From: Alphaproteobacteria bacterium
GTDB lineage: Bacteria > Pseudomonadota > Alphaproteobacteria > Rhizobiales > Rhizobiaceae
DNA: 64,000 nt
Reading direction: 5' to 3'
Assembly: GCA_024742485.1 (NCBI GenBank)
Contig: JANSYK010000001.1
Coordinates: 1,054,001 to 1,118,000, forward strand
The position numbers and the translations under genes are program-made. A model generated the notes under the pieces. That model was not told the origin of the DNA, ran no database searches, and was given only the letters and a program-made list of their open reading frames with translations. Positions 27,108 to 35,651 of the stretch are shown here, one piece after another (the stretch's first letter is position 1; each line of letters opens with the position of its first letter).

Positions 27108-27875
27108 TCAGGGGTTTGGACCAATTGTCAGTTCGGCGACAAAATCATATGCATCGCCGCGATAGACCGAGCGTGTGAACTCCACCACCCGGCCCGATTC
27201 CAGATAGGAAGTCCGCTCGATCCGCAATCCCGCATCTCCGGGTTCGACCTGCAATAACCTCGCATCCTCTTCATTGAGATTGGTCGCCGAGATACGCTGG
27301 ATCGCCCTCACCGGCCGGTAATTGTTCAATTCAAGCGCCGCATAGAGCGATGTCTCGACAAGCTCCGGATCGGGCAGCATGCGCGACGAGATCGAAGCCC
27401 GCTCGATTGCCAGCGGCAATTCATCGGCCACCCGAAGCCGGTCGATGCGCACCACCTGATCGCCGGGGGCAAGGCCCAGCGCCACGATTTCCTCCGGCGA
27501 CGGTGAAAACAGGCCCTTCTTCAGCCATTGCGAGTGGGCATTCCATCCCCGTCTGGACATGTCCTCGGTAAACGATGTCAGGCGCGAAAGCGGCTGTTCC
27601 ACCCGCGTCGCCGGTTTCGCCACGAAGGTGCCCGATCCGTGCCGCTGGACCAGAATGCCTTCGCGAACGAGATCCTGGACCGCCTTGCGCACTGTGACGC
27701 GCGATACATCGGCAATCTCAGCAATGTCGCGTTCTGACGGCAATGCGTCACCACCGACCAGCACACCATCACTGATGGCCCGGGCAACCCGGCCGCGGAG
27801 CTTCAGATAGAGCGGACCGCTTTCTTCGGACTTTTCGCCCTTGACCGCAAAAATCGTCTGCAGACGGCTATCCAT
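27108..27875 (-). CDS. nagR: GntR/HutC-family regulator of amino-sugar genes
   Basis: 255 residues. GntR winged HTH (GDALPSERDIAEIADVSRVTVRKAVQDLVREGILVQRHGSGTFV) near residues 40-85, then a UTRA effector domain (LRVADELPLAIERASI, GDAYDFVAEL). NagR/DasR-type proteins sense GlcN-6-P or GlcNAc-6-P and repress amino-sugar genes. Being inside the nag operon supports this. The ATG at 27875 has GGAGG and overlaps the nagK end by 8 bases. Likely targets are the half-sites near 28773-28790 and 28904-28922. Confidence 0.88.
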   Translation of the reverse strand: MDSRLQTIFAVKGEKSEESGPLYLKLRGRVARAISDGVLVGGDALPSERDIAEIADVSRVTVRKAVQDLVREGILVQRHGSGTFVAKPATRVEQPLSRLTSFTEDMSRRGWNAHSQWLKKGLFSPSPEEIVALGLAPGDQVVRIDRLRVADELPLAIERASISSRMLPDPELVETSLYAALELNNYRPVRAIQRISATNLNEEDARLLQVEPGDAGLRIERTSYLESGRVVEFTRSVYRGDAYDFVAELTIGPNP

Positions 27876-28752
27876 GAACGCGTGCCTCCGCCGAAAATCG
27901 CTTTACCGCCAGATTCGTTGCTCCAGAGAGTGCATCTCCAACCGGCGGATGCACACATTGACGGTGTTCGTCGGCCAACCAGGGTTCATAGAGCGGTCCA
28001 AGCCCGCCCAACAGGCACAGATGGCCATCCGTTCCCTGAAGAACCACCCGAAGCGATTCGTCCACTTCCGCTGCAGCCTGTTTCAGAACACGTACCGCAA
28101 CCAGGTCCCCTTGGTCAGCATACTCAAAAACCAGAGGTGCATACCGGGCGAACTGTCCCGGAACCGCGTCATGGGCAAAAGCGGATAGCGCCCGCGGATC
28201 ATTCTGGAAATCATTCAAAGCCCGCTCCGTCAGGGCCGATCCGTCTCTGACCCCGTCAAAAGCCAGCAGGGCTTCGCGCAGCAATGATCGACCGAGCGCC
28301 GCTCCAGCTCCCTGGTCTCCGAGAATCAATCCCCACCCGCCAATGGTTCGCACGTCTTCGCCGCGCTTCTGCGCGAAGACTGAGCCGGTTCCAAGCACCG
28401 CGATGGCGCCATCACCATCGGCAAGTGCGCCATGGGCGGCGATCAGAGCGTCCGTTTCGATCACACTGTTCTGGAAGGGCAACTGGCGCTTTGCGGTGGT
28501 TACGGTCGCTTCCACATTGGCACCGGCCAATCCCAGGACAGCATGGGCTGAAGAAAGAATATCGGGGTCGACACCGGCCGACCGGCAGGCATCACTGGCC
28601 GCCTGCACAATATGAACGACCGCGCCATCCACATCCGTCATGATATTGGCGGCACCGCTCCTGCCCTCTCCAACGACCGTGCCTTCACCCGTCGCCAAAG
28701 CTGCCCGGCAACTGGTTCCGCCACCATCAACGCCGATGAAAAACTGTGTCAT
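27868..28752 (-). CDS. nagK: N-acetylglucosamine/N-acetylmuramate kinase of the BadF/BcrA ATPase family
   Basis: 294 residues. The N-terminal phosphate loop FIGVDGGGTSCRAAL and LGTGSVFAQKRGEDVRTIGGWGLILGDQGAGA segment match the BadF/BadG/BcrA/BcrD family, which includes GlcNAc kinases and human NAGK. In this setting it probably phosphorylates GlcNAc, and perhaps MurNAc, brought in by the ABC transporter. AGGAGG precedes the ATG. It is the first gene of the leftward nag operon, divergent from murQ. The exact sugar specificity is inferred. Confidence 0.85.
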   Translation of the reverse strand: MTQFFIGVDGGGTSCRAALATGEGTVVGEGRSGAANIMTDVDGAVVHIVQAASDACRSAGVDPDILSSAHAVLGLAGANVEATVTTAKRQLPFQNSVIETDALIAAHGALADGDGAIAVLGTGSVFAQKRGEDVRTIGGWGLILGDQGAGAALGRSLLREALLAFDGVRDGSALTERALNDFQNDPRALSAFAHDAVPGQFARYAPLVFEYADQGDLVAVRVLKQAAAEVDESLRVVLQGTDGHLCLLGGLGPLYEPWLADEHRQCVHPPVGDALSGATNLAVKRFSAEARVHG

Positions 28753-28772
28753 CAGGACCTCCTGCCTCTATA

Positions 28773-28790
28773 ATACCAATAAAATACCAT
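28773..28790 (-). promoter_or_regulatory. Candidate GntR operator, nagK side
   Basis: Two direct half-sites, AATACCAA (28773-28780) and AATACCAT (28783-28790), spaced 10 bases, about 20-40 bases before the nagK ATG. They are mirrored by the TTGGTATT/TTGGCATT pair on the murQ side. HutC-type GntR regulators bind TGGT/ACCA half-sites, so NagR is the likely binder. Inferred. Confidence 0.55.
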
Positions 28791-28903
28791 TAACCAAGCA
28801 CATTCTGGAAAAAAATATTCACATCCACAAATCTCTGTTTTTAAACGGTTTAATTCAAAGAAATGCAAAAATTCATTAACGGGTGTAAACATTTTCTAGA
28901 CAA

Positions 28904-28922
28904 TTGGTATTTTTTTGGCATT
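28904..28922 (+). promoter_or_regulatory. Candidate GntR operator, murQ side
   Basis: Two half-sites, TTGGTATT (28904-28911) and TTGGCATT (28915-28922), spaced 11 bases (one helical turn), about 20-38 bases before the murQ ATG. They are the inverted counterpart of the nagK-side pair, which suggests shared control of both operons by NagR. Confidence 0.55.
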
Positions 28923-28941
28923 ATTGGAGTTGGAGGAACGG

Positions 28942-29865
28942 ATGGACACACCACAGACAGAATGCATGCATGAGCACGCCGAGGGGATCGATCTTCGCGC
29001 ACCTGATGCCATCGTGTCCACGCTTCTCGATGGCCAGGCGGATGCGGTCAAATCGGTCCGCCAGGCGATTCCCGATATTGTCACAGCATCAGACATAACC
29101 GCCGATACGGTGCGACAGGGTGGCAAGCTTGTTTATGCGGCGGCGGGCAGCTCGGGGCTGATGGCCTTGTCCGACGCGCTGGAATTGCCCGGAACGTTCG
29201 GCATCCCACGGGATCGCATCAGAATTCTGTTCGCCGGCGGCCTTCCCGGCCTCGATACATTTTTCGGCGGCCCGGAAGATGACGAAGGGCTCGGCATCCG
29301 TGATGTGGATGACAACGCGGTTTCCAAGGGGGATTGCCTGATTGCCGTCTCCGCCAGCGGGTCCACGCCCTATGCGGTCGGGGCGCTGCAGCGCGCCAGC
29401 GAACACGGTGCCCACACAATCGCCATTGCCAACAATGCGGACTCACCGCTTCTGCGGGCATCCGACACGCCGATATATCTGCCAACGCCTCCGGAGCTCG
29501 TGGCTGGCTCCACCCGCATGGGGGCCGGGACAGCGCAAAAGATAGCACTCAACATCATGTCGACACTCATGGCTGTCCAATTGGGCCATGTCGTGGACGG
29601 TCACATGGTCAATCTCGTGGCTGACAACACGAAACTCCAGGCCCGAGCCACACGGATGGTCATGGCCTTGGCCGGCTGCGGTGAGCAGACGGCGCGGGAC
29701 TGCCTGGCAACAGCGGATGGCGCTGTGAAAGTCGCCATTCTGCTGGCCGGCGGCGCACCGGATGTGAGCAGCGCCCGGCAGCGCCTCGAACATCACCACC
29801 AGAACGTACGGTCAGCCTTGGCCGCACTCGATCAGGACGATGGTCCTGAACAGCAACGCGCCTGA
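28942..29865 (+). CDS. murQ: N-acetylmuramic acid 6-phosphate etherase
   Basis: 307 residues, normal for MurQ. SIS-type motifs: YAAAGSSGLMALSDALE and LIAVSASGSTPYAVGALQRA, plus GSTRMGAGTAQKIALNIMSTLMAVQLG, a signature of the family. It removes lactate from MurNAc-6-phosphate, giving GlcNAc-6-phosphate, which NagA then uses. The ATG at 28942 has GGAGG 6 bases upstream; a TTG at 28915 lies inside the operator. First gene of the rightward operon with the ABC transporter. Its presence points to murein-derived sugars as a substrate of the module. Confidence 0.93.
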   Translation: MDTPQTECMHEHAEGIDLRAPDAIVSTLLDGQADAVKSVRQAIPDIVTASDITADTVRQGGKLVYAAAGSSGLMALSDALELPGTFGIPRDRIRILFAGGLPGLDTFFGGPEDDEGLGIRDVDDNAVSKGDCLIAVSASGSTPYAVGALQRASEHGAHTIAIANNADSPLLRASDTPIYLPTPPELVAGSTRMGAGTAQKIALNIMSTLMAVQLGHVVDGHMVNLVADNTKLQARATRMVMALAGCGEQTARDCLATADGAVKVAILLAGGAPDVSSARQRLEHHHQNVRSALAALDQDDGPEQQRA

Positions 29866-29889
29866 GGGCGCATCAACAGGGAGAACCAA

Positions 29890-31149
29890 ATGACAAACAA
29901 AGCAATGAGCACTCTGCTCCTGGCATCAACCATTCTGGCAAGCGTAGGCCTTGCCAACGCTCAGGATGCAACGCTGACGATTGAAAGCTGGCGCAATGAC
30001 GATCTGGAGATCTGGCAGTCGAAGATCATCCCGGCCTTCGAAGCGAAGCATCCCGGCATCAAGGTCAAGTTCACGCCTTCGGCTCCGGCTGAATACAATG
30101 GTGTTCTCAACTCCAAGCTGGATGCCGGCTCTGCCGGAGATCTGATCACCTGCCGCCCCTTCGACGCATCACTGGCCCTCTACGAAGCCGGGCATCTCGC
30201 ACCGGTGACCGATCTGGAAGGCATGAAGAATTTCTCCAGCGTCGCCAAATCAGGCTGGTCGACCGATGACGGTTCGGTTCAGTTTTGTGTCCCGATGGCC
30301 TCGGTGATCCATGGCTTCATTTACAACAAGGACGCATTCGACGAACTTGGTCTTTCCGTACCGGCAACCGAAGCCGAGCTCTTCGCCGCGCTCGACAAGA
30401 TCAAGGCAGACGGAAACTACATTCCGATGGCCATGGGCACCAACGACCAATGGGAAGCCGCCACCATGGGATACCAGAACATTGGTCCCAACTACTGGAA
30501 AGGTGAAGAGGGACGTCTGGCCCTGATCAGCGGAGAACATAAGCTCACTGACGAAGTCTGGACCAAGCCCTATGAAACACTGGCCAGGTGGAAGGACTAT
30601 CTGGGCGACGGATTTGAGGCACAGACCTATCCGGACAGCCAGAACATGTTCACCCTCGGACGTGCTGCGGTCTACCCGGCAGGTTCATGGGAAATCTCCG
30701 GCTTCAACAATCTTGCCGATTTCAAGATGGGCGCATTCCCGCCGCCGGTCCCCAATGCCGGTGACGAATGCTACATCTCCGACCACACGGATATTGCCAT
30801 TGGCATGAACGCGAAAACGGAAAATGCGGAAGCGGCAAAGACCTTCCTCAACTGGGTCGGCTCCGAGGAATTCGCATCGCTCTATGCCAATGCGCTGCCG
30901 GGATTCTTCTCGCTCTCCGACCACACCATCGCGATGGACGATCCGCTAGCCCAGGAATTCGTATCCTGGCGTGGCAAGTGCAACTCGACCATTCGTTCGA
31001 CCTACCAGATTCTGTCGCGCGGCACGCCCAATCTCGAAAACGAGACATGGAATGCATCTGCCAATGTCATTCGTGGCAGCGAGAGCCCGGCCGATGCCGG
31101 CAAGCGTCTGCAGGACGGACTGGCAAGCTGGTACGCTCCGCACCAGTAA
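29890..31149 (+). CDS. Sugar ABC transporter substrate-binding protein (CUT1)
   Basis: 419 residues. Signal peptide MTNKAMSTLLLASTILASVGLANA, then a CUT1 binding-protein domain (ATLTIESWRNDDLEIWQSKIIPAFEAKHPGIKVKF; AAVYPAGSWEISGF). CUT1 systems import oligosaccharides and amino sugars. Being in a murQ/nag module, the ligand is probably GlcNAc, MurNAc or a murein/chitin disaccharide. AGGGAG lies upstream. The hairpin at 31162-31183 follows its stop, as often seen after binding-protein genes. Ligand inferred only from context. Confidence 0.88.
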   Translation: MTNKAMSTLLLASTILASVGLANAQDATLTIESWRNDDLEIWQSKIIPAFEAKHPGIKVKFTPSAPAEYNGVLNSKLDAGSAGDLITCRPFDASLALYEAGHLAPVTDLEGMKNFSSVAKSGWSTDDGSVQFCVPMASVIHGFIYNKDAFDELGLSVPATEAELFAALDKIKADGNYIPMAMGTNDQWEAATMGYQNIGPNYWKGEEGRLALISGEHKLTDEVWTKPYETLARWKDYLGDGFEAQTYPDSQNMFTLGRAAVYPAGSWEISGFNNLADFKMGAFPPPVPNAGDECYISDHTDIAIGMNAKTENAEAAKTFLNWVGSEEFASLYANALPGFFSLSDHTIAMDDPLAQEFVSWRGKCNSTIRSTYQILSRGTPNLENETWNASANVIRGSESPADAGKRLQDGLASWYAPHQ

Positions 31150-31161
31150 GCACGAACAATT

Positions 31162-31183
31162 GGACCGGCCGACAGGCCGGTCC
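31162..31183 (+). terminator. Hairpin after the binding-protein gene, without T-run
   Basis: GGACCGGCC-GACA-GGCCGGTCC, a 9-bp perfect stem with a 4-base loop, 12 bases after the stop codon. No T-run follows, so it probably protects or limits the 3' end of the binding-protein message rather than ending transcription. Confidence 0.6.
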
Positions 31184-31291
31184 ATCCGGCCGCATTCGCT
31201 ATTTCCAAATCTGGAATAAGACAGTGCAGCTACGGAACAGTCGGCATCGGCGCAGCGCGCCATGCAAAACACCAAACCAGGCAGGGAACTC

Positions 31292-32221
31292 ATGAGCACG
31301 ACCGGCATCAGCAAGAGGCGCGTCAGATGGCATATCGCCATATTCCTTGCGCCCGCCGTTCTCGTTTATACGGCCATCATGATCATCCCGCTGTTCGGTA
31401 CGCTCCAGCTCTCGCTGTTTCGTGAGATCGACCAGAAACAGATTTTCGTCGGACTGGAAAATTTTCGCACATTGCTGGGGGATCCGCGCTGGTCGGAGAC
31501 ATTCTGGAACGCGCTGGGCAACAATAGCTGGTTCTTCGTCATTCACATGCTGGTACAAAATCCGCTGGGCATTCTGTTCGCCGCCCTGCTGTCCAGTCCC
31601 CGTCTACGGTTTTCAGCCTTCTACCGCACGGCAATCTTTGTCCCAACGATCCTGTCATTCGTCATTGTCGGCTTTGCCTGGAAACTGATCCTCAGTCCGC
31701 TTTGGGGCATCGCTCCGAACATGCTGGATGCCGTGGGTCTGAAGAGCCTTTTCGCACCGTGGCTCGGCAAACCCGAATATGCACTCACAACCCTTGGCTT
31801 GATTTCCGTGTGGCAGTTCATCGGCATCCCGATGATGCTGATCTACGCCGCGCTTTTGTCCATTCCGGACGAAGTCCTGGAAGCGGCCGAGTGCGACGGC
31901 ATCACAGGCATGCAGCAATTCTGGAAGATCAAGCTGCCGCTGATCCTGCCTTCGATCGGGATTATATCGATCCTGACATTTGTCGGCAATTTCAACGCGT
32001 TCGACCTGATTTACACGACTCAGGGTGCACTGGCAGGTCCCAATTATGCGACGGATATTCTCGGCACATTTCTGTATCGCACCTTCTTCGGGTTTCAATT
32101 GCAGCTCGGCGATCCAAACATGGGCTCGGCCATTGCTTCACTGATGTTCCTGATCATTTTGGCGGGGGTATCGATCTATCTCTTCGGTATCCAGACGCGG
32201 CTTCGCCGCTATCAGTTCTGA
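31292..32221 (+). CDS. Sugar ABC transporter permease 1 (CUT1, MalF-like)
   Basis: 309 residues, six hydrophobic segments (for example IAIFLAPAVLVYTAIMIIPLFGTLQLSL, FVIHMLVQNPLGILFAALL, TLGLISVWQFIGIPMMLIYAALLS). The EAA loop reads EVLEAAECDGITGMQQFWKIKLPLILP and contacts the ATPase. ATG at 31292 with AGGGA upstream is preferred to the ATG at 31262, which lacks a ribosome site. Pairs with the next gene to form the channel. Confidence 0.9.
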   Translation: MSTTGISKRRVRWHIAIFLAPAVLVYTAIMIIPLFGTLQLSLFREIDQKQIFVGLENFRTLLGDPRWSETFWNALGNNSWFFVIHMLVQNPLGILFAALLSSPRLRFSAFYRTAIFVPTILSFVIVGFAWKLILSPLWGIAPNMLDAVGLKSLFAPWLGKPEYALTTLGLISVWQFIGIPMMLIYAALLSIPDEVLEAAECDGITGMQQFWKIKLPLILPSIGIISILTFVGNFNAFDLIYTTQGALAGPNYATDILGTFLYRTFFGFQLQLGDPNMGSAIASLMFLIILAGVSIYLFGIQTRLRRYQF

Positions 32222-32231
32222 GGGCGGTGGC

Positions 32232-33071
32232 ATGAACAAGGCAACCTCATCCCTCGGCCGGTCCTTCGCTGCCCACGCAATCCTTGCGACCTACACCATC
32301 ATCGCCCTGTTTCCGGTGATCGTGATCATCGTCAATTCCTTCAAGTCACGGAAGGCCATATTCCGCTCGCCCCTGTCCCTGCCCGACGAAACGTCTTTCA
32401 GCCTCGTCGGATATGAAACCGTTCTCGCCCAGGGTGACTTTTTTCTCTATTTCCAGAACAGCCTTATCGTAACGGTCGCATCCCTGACCTTCGTCCTGCT
32501 GTTCGGCGCAATGGCGGCCTTTGCACTGTCGGAATACCGCTTTCGAGGCAACCTGCTGATGGGTCTATACCTGGCTCTCGGCATCATGATCCCGATCCGG
32601 CTGGGGACGGTTGCAATCCTGAAGCTGATGGTGGCCAGCGGGCTGGTCAACACCCTCACCGCCCTGATCCTCGTCTACACGGCACAGGGCCTGCCGCTTG
32701 CCGTCTTCATCCTGTCGGAATTCATGCGCCAGGTTTCGGCCGATCTGAAGGACGCGGGTCGCATCGATGGCCTTTCCGAATACCGTATTTTCTTCCGTCT
32801 GGTTCTGCCGCTGGTGCGTCCCGCGATGGCAACCGTGGCGGTATTCACGATGATCCCCATATGGAACGATCTGTGGTTCCCGCTCATTCTCGCACCGGCC
32901 GAGGAAACCAAGACCATCACGCTGGGAGCACAGGTCTTTATCGGTCAGTTCGTCACCAATTGGAACGCGGTCCTGTCCGCTCTTTCCCTGGCAATCCTGC
33001 CGGTTCTGGTGCTCTACGTGATCTTCTCGCGCCAACTCATTCGCGGCATAACAGCAGGAGCGGTCAAATGA
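32232..33071 (+). CDS. Sugar ABC transporter permease 2 (CUT1, MalG-like)
   Basis: 279 residues with six membrane segments (ILATYTIIALFPVIVIIVNSFKSRKAIF at the N-terminus; AILPVLVLYVIFSRQLIRGITAGAVK at the C-terminus, typical of MalG-type partners). The EAA loop is DLKDAGRIDGLSEYRIFFRLVLPLVRP. It starts 10 bases after the first permease and overlaps the oxidoreductase gene by ATGA. Confidence 0.9.
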   Translation: MNKATSSLGRSFAAHAILATYTIIALFPVIVIIVNSFKSRKAIFRSPLSLPDETSFSLVGYETVLAQGDFFLYFQNSLIVTVASLTFVLLFGAMAAFALSEYRFRGNLLMGLYLALGIMIPIRLGTVAILKLMVASGLVNTLTALILVYTAQGLPLAVFILSEFMRQVSADLKDAGRIDGLSEYRIFFRLVLPLVRPAMATVAVFTMIPIWNDLWFPLILAPAEETKTITLGAQVFIGQFVTNWNAVLSALSLAILPVLVLYVIFSRQLIRGITAGAVK

Positions 33072-34129
33072 CGGATACCCCCCTTCGCATTGTCGTCGCC
33101 GGCCTCGGCAATATGGGGCGCAGCCACGCCCTCGCCTATCACAACAATCCCGGCTTCGAGATCGCCGCGCTGGTCAACCGGTCGACCGTCGAACTGCCAG
33201 AGGGCCTGGCGGGCCACGCCATCCTCCCGTCGCTGGAGGCCGCCATCGCCGAATTGCGGCCCGATGCCGTCTCCATCAACACCTATTCCGACAGCCATGC
33301 CGACTTCGCGGTCGCCGCCATGGAGGCCGGCGCCCACGTCTTTGTCGAAAAGCCTCTGGCGACCACAGTCGACGACGCACGCCGCGTTGTCGATTGCGCG
33401 CGCGCCAACAACCGCAAGCTCGTGGTGGGTTACATTCTCAGACACCATCCGTCCTGGGTCCGCCTGATTGAGGAAGCCCGTGGACTTGGCGGTCCGTATG
33501 TGTTCCGCATGAATTTGAACCAGCAATCCAGCGGCGCCACCTGGCAGACCCACAAGCAATTGATGCGTTCAACCTCTCCGATCGTCGATTGTGGCGTCCA
33601 CTATGTCGATGTCATGTGCCAGATTGTCGACGCCAGACCCGTCGAGGTGCGGGGCATGGGCGTGCGGCTGTCGGAGGAGATCGACCCGCAAATGTACAAT
33701 TACGGTCACCTGCAGGTGTTGTTCGACGATGGTTCGGTCGGCTGGTACGAGGCGGCCTGGGGACCCATGGTGTCCGAGACGGCCTTCTTCGTCAAAGACG
33801 TGATGTCACCCAATGGCTGCGTGTCCATCGTCATGGATGAAAATGCAAAATCCGACGACATAGACACCCATACAAAAACCCAGCGGATCAAGGTTCACAA
33901 GGCCGAAACCGGAGCAGACGGTCGTTTCACGACACCGGATGAGCTGTATTCCATGGAGGGCGAACCCGACCATCAGGACCTGTGCAACCGCGAACAGGCC
34001 TATTTCCTCAAATCCATCCGGGACGACATCGATCTGTCGCGGCACATGGAAGACGCCATTCAGTCTCTCAGCGTCTGTCTGGCAGCGGATGAAAGCGTTC
34101 GTACCGGCAAACCCGTCACACTCACCTGA
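33068..34129 (+). CDS. Gfo/Idh/MocA-family oxidoreductase
   Basis: 353 residues. N-terminal Rossmann fold (RIVVAGLGNMGRSHALAYH), the EKPLATT motif (FVEKPLATTVDDARR) of the family, and a C-terminal alpha/beta domain with STSPIVDCGVHYVDVMC, where Asp and His form the usual catalytic pair. It oxidises or reduces a sugar with NAD(P). It is placed between permease and ATPase genes, so its substrate should be the imported amino sugar or a derivative. No standard step of GlcNAc or MurNAc catabolism needs it. Specificity unknown. Confidence 0.87.
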   Translation: MTDTPLRIVVAGLGNMGRSHALAYHNNPGFEIAALVNRSTVELPEGLAGHAILPSLEAAIAELRPDAVSINTYSDSHADFAVAAMEAGAHVFVEKPLATTVDDARRVVDCARANNRKLVVGYILRHHPSWVRLIEEARGLGGPYVFRMNLNQQSSGATWQTHKQLMRSTSPIVDCGVHYVDVMCQIVDARPVEVRGMGVRLSEEIDPQMYNYGHLQVLFDDGSVGWYEAAWGPMVSETAFFVKDVMSPNGCVSIVMDENAKSDDIDTHTKTQRIKVHKAETGADGRFTTPDELYSMEGEPDHQDLCNREQAYFLKSIRDDIDLSRHMEDAIQSLSVCLAADESVRTGKPVTLT

Positions 34130-34169
34130 CGTTTTCGCACTCGGACAGGCACAACAGAAAGATCGCAAA

Positions 34170-35171
34170 GTGGGCTCTCTCAAACTGGAAAATATCCGCA
34201 AATCCTTTGGCGACGTCGAAGTCCTGAAAGGCATCGACCTCGAGGTTGATGATGGCGAATTCGTCATCTTTGTCGGTCCGTCCGGATGCGGAAAATCAAC
34301 CCTCCTGCGGGTTATCGCCGGACTGGAAGACGCAACGTCCGGATCGGTCAAGATCGATGGCGAGACCGTCAATCATCTGCCCCCGTCCAAGCGCGGAATC
34401 GCCATGGTTTTTCAGACCTATGCGCTCTATCCGCACCTGACCGTGCGCAAGAACATGTCCCTCGGCATCAAACAGGCCGGCCTTCCGGCTGACAAGGTTG
34501 CCGAGCAGGTGGACAGGGCCTCGAAGATGCTGTCGCTCGATGATTATCTCGAGCGACATCCTGCCGAACTGTCCGGCGGTCAGCGCCAGCGTGTCGCCAT
34601 CGGCCGTGCGGTTGTCCGCGATCCGGAGCTGTTCCTGTTCGACGAACCGCTTTCCAATCTGGACGCCGCTCTGCGGGTCAATACCCGGCTTGAAATCGCC
34701 CGGCTGCACCGCGAACTGGGCGCAACCATGATCTATGTCACCCACGATCAGGTCGAAGCCATGACGCTGGCCGACAAGATCGTTGTGCTCAATGCCGGAA
34801 ATGTTGAACAGATCGGATCACCCATGGAGCTGTACAACAAACCGGCCAATCTCTTTGTCGCCGGATTCATCGGCTCTCCGCAGATGAATTTCTTCGACGG
34901 ATCGCGTCTTGAAGGGGAAACGGCCAAAACCATCGGCATCCGACCCGAGCATATTTCCGTCGACACCAATGAAGGCCAGTGGGCGGCGACGGTCACCCAC
35001 GCAGAACATCTGGGCGCTGACACGATCCTCTATATCGACACCGACACGGTTGGTCAGATTGCCGTCCGTCTGTTTGGCCAGCATAATTATGATGATGGTG
35101 ACCGGATCTTCGCGACCCCGGATGCGGACAATACCTATCGCTTCGACGCGCAGGGCCAGACCATTGGCTGA
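34170..35171 (+). CDS. Sugar ABC transporter ATPase (UgpC/MalK-like)
   Basis: 333 residues. Walker A GPSGCGKST, Q-loop FQTYALYPHLTV, signature LSGGQRQR, Walker B LFLFDEPLSNLDAALR, and a C-terminal regulatory TOBE domain (IGIRPEHISV). I use the GTG at 34170 (VGSLKLENIRKSFG) because it gives the family N-terminus; an upstream extension would overlap the oxidoreductase. It energises the two CUT1 permeases. Last gene of the murQ operon; 111 bases separate it from the ferredoxin gene. Confidence 0.9.
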   Translation: MGSLKLENIRKSFGDVEVLKGIDLEVDDGEFVIFVGPSGCGKSTLLRVIAGLEDATSGSVKIDGETVNHLPPSKRGIAMVFQTYALYPHLTVRKNMSLGIKQAGLPADKVAEQVDRASKMLSLDDYLERHPAELSGGQRQRVAIGRAVVRDPELFLFDEPLSNLDAALRVNTRLEIARLHRELGATMIYVTHDQVEAMTLADKIVVLNAGNVEQIGSPMELYNKPANLFVAGFIGSPQMNFFDGSRLEGETAKTIGIRPEHISVDTNEGQWAATVTHAEHLGADTILYIDTDTVGQIAVRLFGQHNYDDGDRIFATPDADNTYRFDAQGQTIG

Positions 35172-35282
35172 ACAATGAGTGCGTTGCCAATTCGGCAGCG
35201 ATGACTGCGAAAATCGGCTCTTTATTAGAACGGAAAGTCATGCGAGTTTGCCCGCAAACCCCTTCTGAGGAGGCTGCGGGAT

Positions 35283-35651
35283 ATGGCGTATATCATTACC
35301 GAGCCCTGCGTCGACATCAAGGATGGCGACTGTACCGATGCGTGCCCGGTCGAATGCATCTACGAAGGCGGCCGGATGTTCTATATCCATCCCGACGAAT
35401 GCATCAATTGCGGCCTGTGCCTTTCCATTTGCCCTGTGGACGCGATAACCTGGGATGGTGAGTTGCAGGAAAAGTACAAGCATTATGAGGCGATCAACCG
35501 CGACTTTTTCAACGATGATATCTCCGGACTCGGCGATCCCGGGGGGTGGGAAAAGTCAATCAGCACCGACGTCGATCACCCGCATGTCGACGCACTGCCG
35601 AAGGATGTCAACGCCCATCTGATGACCGAAACCAGCAAGCAGGACACTTAA
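35283..35651 (+). CDS. fdxA: Seven-iron ferredoxin
   Basis: 122 residues. Eight cysteines at 9, 17, 21, 25, 40, 43, 46 and 50 fit a [3Fe-4S] plus [4Fe-4S] ferredoxin (CTDACPVEC and CINCGLCLSICPV). The acidic C-terminal extension (YKHYEAINRDFFNDDISGLGDPGGWEKS) is typical of FdxA. A cytoplasmic electron carrier; partner unknown. GGAGG lies about 10 bases before the ATG. It is followed without a gap by a DapA-family gene, so the two share a message. Confidence 0.9.
   Translation: MAYIITEPCVDIKDGDCTDACPVECIYEGGRMFYIHPDECINCGLCLSICPVDAITWDGELQEKYKHYEAINRDFFNDDISGLGDPGGWEKSISTDVDHPHVDALPKDVNAHLMTETSKQDT

Noticed and set aside
28915-28941. TTG start giving nine extra residues for murQ
   Set aside because: It lies inside the likely operator, while the ATG at 28942 has a strong GGAGG site.
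33806-34372. Minus-strand 188-codon frame across the oxidoreductase/ATPase junction
   Set aside because: Spans two real plus-strand genes, has no domain and no ribosome site.
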